From assembly GCA_963626285.1 (NCBI GenBank), contig CAVFWQ010000024.1, positions 1 through 20,806 of the forward strand: a stretch of 20,806 bases of DNA. Reading direction: 5' to 3'. Made by a program: the position numbers and the translations under genes. Shown in pieces: positions 7,686-13,625 of this stretch (within the stretch, counting starts at the first letter, position 1; each line of letters starts with the position of its first letter). Below the pieces are notes generated by a model. It was not told where the DNA came from. It was given only the letters and a program-made list of their open reading frames with translations, and ran no database searches. This DNA comes from CAVDRM01 sp963626285 (GTDB taxonomy: Bacteria; Bacillota; Clostridia; Christensenellales; Aristaeellaceae).

Positions 7686-8196
7686 TGTAATACCACCCTT
7701 CCAATTCCTTTCGCAGCTTTTGATTGGCGCGCCTGAGACGCGCCTTGACGGTTTCGGGTGAAATCCGCAGGCTGTCGCCGATGTCTTTGATTTTCATGTC
7801 CTGCCAGTATCGCAAAAGGACGGTTTCGCGGAGCTTGGCAGGCAGCCGCAGCACGGCCTCCGTGACCGTTTTATCCGCGCTCGGCGCGTCCGAAAACGGT
7901 TCGGGAAGCTCCTCTGCGGAGCGGCTGCGGTCCACGCGGCGCATCCACGCCGTGCGCAGATAGTCTCGGCAGGTGTTCAGCAGAATCCCTGTCAGATATG
8001 TTTTTTCGGAGCATTCGCGTCGGAAGGAGAAACGCGCTTTCCAGACCTTCACGAATGTGTCCTGCACCGCGTCCTGCGCAAGATGCGGGTCGCGGAGCAT
8101 CATGCAGGCCAGCCGCACCAGCATATCGCCGTACTCGTCCATCCAGCGATTCAGCTCTGCCTCATGGTCATTGTCAGGCGCCTTGACAATGCTCAT
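7675..8196 (-). CDS. ECF-type RNA polymerase sigma factor
   Basis: Alternative sigma-70 family factor of the extracytoplasmic-function group, which redirects RNA polymerase to stress or envelope promoters. The 173 residues carry region 2 (about 20-85, with DPHLAQDAVQDTFVKVWK and the following YLTGILLNTCRDYLR, which resembles the region 2.3/2.4 helices). Region 4 (about 112-165) has LPAKLRETVLLRYWQDM and the helix-turn-helix KIKDIGDSLRISPETVKARLRRA. Regions 1.1 and 3 are absent, as expected. The Shine-Dalgarno GGAGGTGA is near perfect. The next gene, a membrane protein, starts inside its last codons, so the two are translationally coupled. Possible autoregulation is suggested by an ECF-like promoter just upstream. 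Confidence 0.95.
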   Translation of the reverse strand: MSIVKAPDNDHEAELNRWMDEYGDMLVRLACMMLRDPHLAQDAVQDTFVKVWKARFSFRRECSEKTYLTGILLNTCRDYLRTAWMRRVDRSRSAEELPEPFSDAPSADKTVTEAVLRLPAKLRETVLLRYWQDMKIKDIGDSLRISPETVKARLRRANQKLRKELEGWYYNEE

Positions 8197-8220
8197 CGCG
8201 TCACCTCCTTCAACCGATTA

Positions 8221-8248
8221 GACGGATAGAAACCTCAAAAGGGGTACA
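8221..8248 (-). promoter_or_regulatory. Candidate ECF-type promoter of the sigma cassette
   Basis: On the minus strand TGTACC (8248-8243) is followed after 18 bases by CGTC (8224-8221). This resembles the B. subtilis SigX/SigV-type pattern (TGTAAC or TGAAAC, about 16-17 bases, CGTC/CGAC), and no good sigma-A promoter is visible in this 60-base gap. The spacer is slightly long, so this is tentative. Confidence 0.4.
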
Positions 8249-8257
8249 TCTCGTCTG

Positions 8258-8290
8258 AAAAATCCCCGTTCGGAAAACCGAGCGGGGATT
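8258..8290 (-). terminator. Terminator of the rph-to-response-regulator operon
   Basis: AATCCCCGTTCGG/CCGAGCGGGGATT form a 13-bp stem (one G-U) around loop AAAA. On the minus strand it is followed by TTTC, giving five T in a row at the stem base, 25 bases downstream of the response regulator stop. It also shields the sigma cassette from read-through. Confidence 0.85.
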
Positions 8291-8314
8291 TTGATGATGG
8301 CTCGCAAGCCCGTT

Positions 8315-9109
8315 TCAGCGAGATTTCATTTGATAGAGCATCGCGTTTCTTTCCTCCGCCCACGAGAAACGGCGCATATATTCGCCCGCGTAACGCTTGA
8401 GCGGCTCGGCATCGCCGCCCAAAATGCGGTACAGGTCGCAGTCCACCTGCTCACTGTCCACATAGCGCCGCCGCCCGTCCACGCGGATGATGCTCCCTAC
8501 GCCGTTCGCGTTGAGGACGTCCATCAGGCGCTTAAAGGTATTGCGGAAGAGAGCGCCCGTGGCCGCGCCGTCCGGCTTGTCCGGCCACAGACAGGCGATC
8601 GCATCGCCGCTCGTCAGCCCCGCATCGGCGCGGTCAATGAGCAGGGCAAACAGCTCTTCGGCCTTGGGACGGTGAACGAGCAGGATGCGCCCGTCCACGC
8701 GCACGACAAAATCGGGAATGGTCTCTATCTGCACACGGCGGTCGCTGATGGGGCGCATCCGCGCCGCCTTGTCCAGCTCATTGCGGATGTCGGACAGGGA
8801 ATAGGGCTTCAGCACATAGCCGATGGCGTTCACCGAAAAGGCATCTAAGGCGTATTGGCTGAACGCCGTCACGAACACCACGCGGATGCTGCGGTCGATG
8901 TGCATCAGCGTCCGCGCCATCTCCAGCCCGTGCATATCCGGCATTTCCATATCCAGAAACGCCACGTCTACGGGATGCTCCCGCACCCAGCGGACGGCCT
9001 CGTCCGCACGGCTGAAAAGCTGCAGCTCCCGAACATCCCTGAATTTGGCGGCCGTCAGCCTGAAATTATCGAGCGCGGGCTGCTCATCGTCCACATAGAT
9101 CACGCGCAT
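8315..9109 (-). CDS. Response regulator, receiver plus SARP-type winged helix
   Basis: DNA-binding half of a two-component system. The receiver domain (1-115) has the acidic pair D7/D8, phosphoacceptor D53 in FLDMEMP, T81 in FVTAF and K101 in LKPY, so it should be phosphorylatable. Residues about 120-212 look like an OmpR/SARP-type winged helix (RVDGRILLVHRPKAEELFALL, then the GALFRNTFKRL recognition region). A short remnant of a BTAD-like domain ends the protein (CDLYRIL...YMRRFSWAEERN). The order matches REC-wHTH-BTAD regulators of the COG3947 kind rather than LytTR regulators that usually accompany LytS kinases. The gene overlaps the kinase gene by 10 bases and is its evident partner. Targets are unknown. 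Confidence 0.9.
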   Translation of the reverse strand: MRVIYVDDEQPALDNFRLTAAKFRDVRELQLFSRADEAVRWVREHPVDVAFLDMEMPDMHGLEMARTLMHIDRSIRVVFVTAFSQYALDAFSVNAIGYVLKPYSLSDIRNELDKAARMRPISDRRVQIETIPDFVVRVDGRILLVHRPKAEELFALLIDRADAGLTSGDAIACLWPDKPDGAATGALFRNTFKRLMDVLNANGVGSIIRVDGRRRYVDSEQVDCDLYRILGGDAEPLKRYAGEYMRRFSWAEERNAMLYQMKSR

Positions 9110-10914
9110 GGCGGCACCTCACGATAGCGTATTGTCATGGTCACGGTTGTTCCGGCGTTCGGCTTGGACTCTACCAGCATGGTGCCGTCCGCCATCGTTT
9201 CCAGCCGGAAGCGGACGTTGCGAAGTCCCACGGCTCCTTCCCGCGGCTTGGCGTTCACATCAAAGCCGACGCCGTTATCGGTGATTGTTATCATCACGAT
9301 GCGCGGGGTCGGAAAATGCACCGTCAGTCGGATCTCGCCGCCGTTTTTCAGGGGGCGCAGCCCATGCTGAATGGCATTTTCCACGATTGGCTGCAAGAGC
9401 AGCGGCGGCATGAGAAAGTCCCTGCCCTCCGCGTCCTTCATGTCTGCGGAAAAGCGGATCTTGTCTTCGCCGAAGCGGAGCTGCTCTAACTGCACATAGT
9501 CCTTCAGATGCTGAAGCGCCTTGGAGAACGGCTGCACGGCATCGTTTTCCAGCACCTCGACATTGCTTCTTAAATACCGCGAAAAGCGCACTACGGTCTC
9601 ATCCGCCTTTTCGGGGTCATATTTGCACAGGCCGCTGATGGCATTGAGGACATTAAAGATAAAATGGCTTCGGATTTGGCTCAGCGCCATCGTCACGCGG
9701 GTCGTTTCCAGCTCCCGCTGAAGCTGTTCCGCCTTCTGCGCCTTTCGCTGGCTGTTCATCAGCTGGCGGAAGCCGCCGCAGAGAAAGCCGATGTAGATGA
9801 TGACGAACATGGGCTTCATGAGCATTCCGCTGTCAAACCAGCCGAAAAGGCCTTCGTTCAGCAGCTCGGCGGCGGAGGCAAGCATCAGGAGCGGATAGCT
9901 AAGGAGCAACCACTGCTTGCGATTTTTGAATGCCGAAAGGCAGCAGCAGACGGACAGCGACAGCAGGGTGATAAGCTGCGCGGGCATCCAGACATACCAG
10001 GTGTCCATGATGCCGATGCGCCCGACCAGCACCAGCGCCAGCAGCACCGTGATGACCGTGAACAGAAACGTCCGCACAAGGCCGGCCGCCGTGCGCATCG
10101 CGTTGTGCATCAAATCCGTCACGCAGCAGGCAAGCAGAACGGCATTCAGCATCAGGCATACCTGCCGCCCGTATGTGCCGAGCGTCATCTGCGGATAGCG
10201 GAAGGCAAAATCATCCGCATCCACCACAAAGTACAGGCCGGTGAGCAGCACCATCAGCCCCCAATGCATGAGATGGCGCTCGGTGTCGGCGTTTCGCTTG
10301 CGGAAGCTGAGGGCAACGCCCAGCATCAAAAGGGCGGAAAAGGCGGCGCATAAGCCTAAAGCCCATTCCGTCAGACAGTGCGTTTCCACATAGGAGTGCA
10401 GGAGGGAATTTGAGCCGATGACCATGTGCTTGAGAAAGTCCCGAAAGGCGACGGCATTGCCCAGTGCGTGGAAGTTTTTGAGGCGTATCTCCACCGAGTC
10501 CGCCTTTGTCAGCCCCGTGCTGACCCACTGCGACCATTTCTGCCCGCATTGGCCGGACGCTTCGCCGCCCTCGGCAAACGTTCGATCCGCCCAGACCTCC
10601 TCGTCGTTGACGAACAGGCAGATGCTCAGATGCTTTAAGTAAAAATTGACCGTCGTGCCCTCCGGCACAGCGCCGTCCTGAAGCCCGGACTGAAAATGCC
10701 CGCGCAGGATAAGCTCCCTGCCGATAGGCTGGCTGCCACTGTCCAGCTGCTGAAAGGGCTGACCGTCCGCACTGTATTCGCCGACAAAGCGGAGCGCCGT
10801 CGGCTCAACGGGATGCACCTGCATGGATTTGAGAACGCCGGCCAGCACCGTCGCTAACGCCAGCAGAACCAGTATGAAGATTCCGACCCTGCCATTCAGC
10901 CTTCCGATTTTCAT
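9100..10914 (-). CDS. 7TMR-DISM/LytS-like sensor histidine kinase
   Basis: A 604-residue membrane kinase. An N-terminal helix is followed by an extracytoplasmic domain of about 150 residues (to about 175) resembling the 7TMR-DISM beta-sandwich. About seven hydrophobic segments span roughly 180-385, and then a short coiled stretch. The His_kinase motif reads SQIRSHFIFNVLN with the phosphoacceptor H417. The HATPase has N box PIVENAIQHG, G1 ITDNGVGFD and G2 GAVGLRNVRFRL. The usual NPHF around the histidine is RSHF here. I chose the ATG at 10914 because GAAAGG lies upstream; an in-frame ATG at 10932 (610 residues) has no good site. It starts 24 bases after yfcE ends and overlaps the response regulator. 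The ligand is unknown; DISM domains often bind small carbohydrates. Confidence 0.9.
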   Translation of the reverse strand: MKIGRLNGRVGIFILVLLALATVLAGVLKSMQVHPVEPTALRFVGEYSADGQPFQQLDSGSQPIGRELILRGHFQSGLQDGAVPEGTTVNFYLKHLSICLFVNDEEVWADRTFAEGGEASGQCGQKWSQWVSTGLTKADSVEIRLKNFHALGNAVAFRDFLKHMVIGSNSLLHSYVETHCLTEWALGLCAAFSALLMLGVALSFRKRNADTERHLMHWGLMVLLTGLYFVVDADDFAFRYPQMTLGTYGRQVCLMLNAVLLACCVTDLMHNAMRTAAGLVRTFLFTVITVLLALVLVGRIGIMDTWYVWMPAQLITLLSLSVCCCLSAFKNRKQWLLLSYPLLMLASAAELLNEGLFGWFDSGMLMKPMFVIIYIGFLCGGFRQLMNSQRKAQKAEQLQRELETTRVTMALSQIRSHFIFNVLNAISGLCKYDPEKADETVVRFSRYLRSNVEVLENDAVQPFSKALQHLKDYVQLEQLRFGEDKIRFSADMKDAEGRDFLMPPLLLQPIVENAIQHGLRPLKNGGEIRLTVHFPTPRIVMITITDNGVGFDVNAKPREGAVGLRNVRFRLETMADGTMLVESKPNAGTTVTMTIRYREVPPCA

Positions 10915-10938
10915 GGCGCGACGTCCTTTCATCGTATA

Positions 10939-11397
10939 TCAGTACATTTGCGCAAGCATCTGCCCGTTTGCGTCCATCAGCAAAACGGCAAAATGTCCGT
11001 CACAGGCCGCGCCGGGGTTGAGGAGCAACAGGCCGCCCCTGTCCTCCTGTATCGGGCGGTGCGTATGGCCAAAGAGCACCGCCTTTGCGCCCATCTCCCG
11101 CGCATGATACTCCAAGGTGGAAAGGCCGGACTTGACGCCGTAGCAATGCCCGTGCGTGGCAAGGATCGCCGAGCCGAAATCGGGAATCAAGATTTCCTTT
11201 TCGCCGCGGAGAAAGTCGCAGTTCCCGCCCACCTGATAGATGACGGGCAGCTCGGCTGCATAGGGGTCCAGGTCGTAAAAGCCGTCCCCCAAGTGAATGA
11301 CAGCGTCAAATTTTCCCATGCTCTCGGCGCGCATGAGCAGGGATGAGAGCGGATAGCCGTGCGAATCGGAGAGAACAAGCATTCTTTTCGTAAACAT
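10939..11397 (-). CDS. yfcE: YfcE/MJ0936-family metallophosphoesterase
   Basis: Calcineurin-like phosphodiesterase of 152 residues with every metal-site motif: DSHG (D11, H13), GDG (D38), GGNCD (N59), THGH (H82, H84) and GHTH (H111, H113). Relatives hydrolyse model phosphodiesters with Mn2+; the natural substrate is unclear. The start ATG shares its A with the stop of the preceding gene (TGATG), the classic reinitiation arrangement. A GTG one codon upstream is the other possible start. The order rph-rdgB-yfcE equals rph-ysnA-ysnB of Bacillus subtilis, supporting the assignment. Confidence 0.93.
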   Translation of the reverse strand: MFTKRMLVLSDSHGYPLSSLLMRAESMGKFDAVIHLGDGFYDLDPYAAELPVIYQVGGNCDFLRGEKEILIPDFGSAILATHGHCYGVKSGLSTLEYHAREMGAKAVLFGHTHRPIQEDRGGLLLLNPGAACDGHFAVLLMDANGQMLAQMY

Positions 11398-12713
11398 CAC
11401 AGAATCTCTTGAATCAGCGGCAGCATGGCCTGCATAGCGCGGGCGCGGTGCGACACGCGGTTTTTATCCTCGGCGGACATTTCGGAAAAGGTCTCGCCCG
11501 TTTGATACAGGAAATGCGGGTCATAGCCAAAGCCGCCCTCGCCCCGCGCCGCTTCGATGATTTCGCCAATGCATTCGCCGCGCTTTTCAAAGACAAGGCC
11601 GGAGGGCAGGCACAGCGCCATCGCGCAGACAAACCGCGCAGTCCACGGCTTGGGAAAGGAGGAAAGATTTTGAATGAGCAGGGCGTTGTTCTTTTTATCG
11701 TTCCCGTGTTCGCCCGCGTACCGCGCCGAATACACGCCCGGCGCGCCGTTTAAGGCATCCACGGACAGGCCGCTGTCATCCGCCAGCGCCGCAAGGCCGG
11801 TCGCCCGCGCCACGGCCTGTGCCTTGATGTGCGCATTCTCTTCAAAGGTCTTTCCGTTTTCCTCAATGTCCTGCGCAAAGCCTGCTTCGCGCATGGACAG
11901 AACGCGGATATTCCCGCCCAGCATGGCCTTTAATTCGGCGATTTTATGTGCGTTATTGCTTGCCAGCACCAGCGTATGCTTCTGCCCGACAGACGCTGCC
12001 GCCGCGCCCAAGACGCTCTCTTGAAGCTGAATCAGCTCCGCGCAGCCCTTTTCGCCCAGCGCAATCAGGCTGTCCAGCTCCGAGCGGGAAAAAGCCGCGC
12101 CTTCGCCCGTCCCTTGAAGCTCGATGAAGCCGCCCTGCTCGTTCATTACAAAGTTCATGTCCGTTCCGGCGGCCGAATCCTCCGTGTAGCACAGGTCAAG
12201 GCAGGGCGTTCCCTGCCAGATGCCCGCGCTCACGGCGGCGATATGATGAATGATCGGCGATTCCTTCAGCAGCCCCTTTTTCATGAGCTTATCAACGGCA
12301 AGGCACAGCGCCACATAGCCGCCCGTGATGGCCGCCGTGCGCGTCCCGCCGTCCGCCGTCATGACGTCGCAGTCTATGGTGACGGTGCGCTCGCCCAGCC
12401 AGCGCCTGTCCACCGCCTGACGCAGGGCACGTCCGATCAAGCGGCTGATTTCCACGCCGCGTCCGTCCTTTTTGACCCCGTCCCGCGTCTTGCGCCTTCC
12501 CGTGGAGGCGGGCAGCATGGCGTATTCCGCCGTCACCCAGCCCTCGCCTTTCCCGCGCAGGAAGGGCGGCACGCTTTCTTCCACCGAGGCCGTGCAGATG
12601 ACGCGGGTGTTTCCCGTGCGGATGAGGCAGCTCCCGTCCGCCGTCGGGACAAAATTCGGGATGATTTCATGCTCTCTCAGCATATCGGGTCTGCGCCCGT
12701 CCGTTCGTTCCAT
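11397..12713 (-). CDS. rph-rdgB: Fusion of RNase PH and RdgB/HAM1 (XTP/dITP diphosphatase)
   Basis: One 438-residue reading frame with two complete enzymes. Residues 1 to about 243 are RNase PH, the phosphorolytic 3' exonuclease that trims tRNA ends (motifs RTDGRRPDMLR, CTASVEE, EGWVTAEYAMLP, DCDVMTADGGTRTAAITG, DSAAGTDMNFVM). Residues about 246-438 are RdgB, which removes non-canonical purine triphosphates (ASNNAHKIAEL, DDSGLSVDAL, GGFGYDPHF, SHRARA). The junction is a short GQKH stretch without a long linker. The chosen ATG at 12713 has AAGGAG ten bases upstream; the ATG at 12722 is too close to it and the open frame to 12815 adds nothing family-like. No frameshift is visible. First gene of an operon with yfcE and the two-component pair. 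Confidence 0.95.
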   Translation of the reverse strand: MERTDGRRPDMLREHEIIPNFVPTADGSCLIRTGNTRVICTASVEESVPPFLRGKGEGWVTAEYAMLPASTGRRKTRDGVKKDGRGVEISRLIGRALRQAVDRRWLGERTVTIDCDVMTADGGTRTAAITGGYVALCLAVDKLMKKGLLKESPIIHHIAAVSAGIWQGTPCLDLCYTEDSAAGTDMNFVMNEQGGFIELQGTGEGAAFSRSELDSLIALGEKGCAELIQLQESVLGAAAASVGQKHTLVLASNNAHKIAELKAMLGGNIRVLSMREAGFAQDIEENGKTFEENAHIKAQAVARATGLAALADDSGLSVDALNGAPGVYSARYAGEHGNDKKNNALLIQNLSSFPKPWTARFVCAMALCLPSGLVFEKRGECIGEIIEAARGEGGFGYDPHFLYQTGETFSEMSAEDKNRVSHRARAMQAMLPLIQEIL

Positions 12714-12790
12714 GTGTTTCATGCTCCTTTTATGCGATTCACGGGATTGTTCAACGCGCAGCGCCGCTTTTCCTGCCGAAAGTGCATTCG

Positions 12791-12814
12791 TGACGAAAAG
12801 GAAATATTTCGTCA
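12791..12814. promoter_or_regulatory. Inverted repeat between divergent rph-rdgB and HAD genes, candidate operator
   Basis: TGACGAAA (12791-12798) and TTTCGTCA (12807-12814) form a perfect 8-bp inverted repeat with an 8-base centre. No T-tract suggests a terminator on the plus strand. It lies in the roughly 200-base divergent gap, about 80 bases upstream of the rph start. A binding role is only a suggestion from position and symmetry. Confidence 0.35.
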
Positions 12815-12844
12815 TAAAATTGTAAAAATTCTTGTGCGGAATGA

Positions 12845-12873
12845 TTGTAATTAAACAGAAAATATGTTATGCT
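12845..12873 (+). promoter_or_regulatory. Probable extended -10 promoter of the HAD gene
   Basis: TTGTAA (12845-12850), a 17-base spacer and TATGCT (12868-12873) preceded by TGT, an extended -10 context. The gene starts 37 bases after the -10 box. Confidence 0.55.
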
Positions 12874-12909
12874 ATAGGCGTAGAAAGAGCGGGAAAGAGG
12901 AGGGTCTCT

Positions 12910-13518
12910 GTGGATAAGCGGCTGCTGGAAAAGGACATTCTGGTCTTCGATGTGGGCAATGTGCTGGTGCGCTTTGACCCGAAAATCATCGCCAAGGGCT
13001 TCTTCAAGCCGGAAAAGGCGCAGCAGCTTTTTTCCGGCGTGTTTGAAAGCGGGCTGTGGCCGCTGATAGACACGGGGCTGATAAATACGGGCGCTTTGGC
13101 GCGTCTCATGTGCGAGGCGGCGCATACGGATGATATCAGGGACTATCTGACCGTCTGTGACCTGCTGGATAATTTCTGCGAGCATGAATGCGCACTGAAG
13201 ATGTCCGAGCAGATTCCGGTGCTGAAGGCGATGGGCAAGCGGCTGTATTATCTGAGCAATTACGCCACCCCCGCCTTTGAACGCACAATGGCGCGGTTTT
13301 CCTTTTTCTCCCTGTTTGACGGCGGCGTCGTCTCCTCGCATGAGCATGTCTGCAAGCCCGCGCCCCGCATTTTTCGGATTCTCTGCGAACGCTACGGCTT
13401 TCAGCCTCATGATGCGCTGTTTATCGACGATGCCCTGTCCAACATCGAGGCCGCGCGGCGCGAGGGCTTTGCCGTCTGGCATTATTTGGACGGCTTGACG
13501 GAAGCCGTTGACGATTAA
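12910..13518 (+). CDS. HAD-superfamily hydrolase (YihX-like)
   Basis: Predicted phosphatase of 202 residues. Motif I is FDVGNVLVRFD, with nucleophile D14; the second position is GN rather than the common DxD, as in E. coli YihX (glucose-1-phosphate phosphatase). Motif II serine is in LSNYA (S116), motif III lysine in CKPAPRIF (K149) and motif IV is FIDDALSNIEAA (D173/D174). The helical cap lies at about 25-105. The start GTG at 12910 has AGAGGAGGG five bases upstream; the frame is open to 12832 but that extension crosses the promoter. The substrate cannot be told from sequence. Transcribed divergently from rph-rdgB. Confidence 0.88.
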   Translation: MDKRLLEKDILVFDVGNVLVRFDPKIIAKGFFKPEKAQQLFSGVFESGLWPLIDTGLINTGALARLMCEAAHTDDIRDYLTVCDLLDNFCEHECALKMSEQIPVLKAMGKRLYYLSNYATPAFERTMARFSFFSLFDGGVVSSHEHVCKPAPRIFRILCERYGFQPHDALFIDDALSNIEAARREGFAVWHYLDGLTEAVDD

Positions 13519-13572
13519 GACTGAAATTTTCGTTTGGCGCAACAAAACGGCCGCCAGAATCGTTTAATAGAC

Positions 13573-13596
13573 GGAGAGACAAAACGCTCTCCTTGT
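13573..13596 (+). terminator. Weak hairpin after the HAD gene
   Basis: GGAGAG (13573-13578) and CTCTCC (13587-13592) form a 6-bp stem with an 8-base loop, followed by TTGTTCTT. The stem is short and the T-tract imperfect, so it may terminate only partly. No convincing promoter for the following lipoprotein gene was found, so the two may be co-transcribed. Confidence 0.35.
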
Positions 13597-13625
13597 TCTT
13601 GAACTGCTTGAAGGGATGGATGCAC

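Noticed and set aside
11946..12854. 302-codon plus-strand frame opposite rph-rdgB
   Set aside because: Antisense to an intact fusion enzyme whose motifs are all in the minus-strand frame; nothing domain-like in this one.
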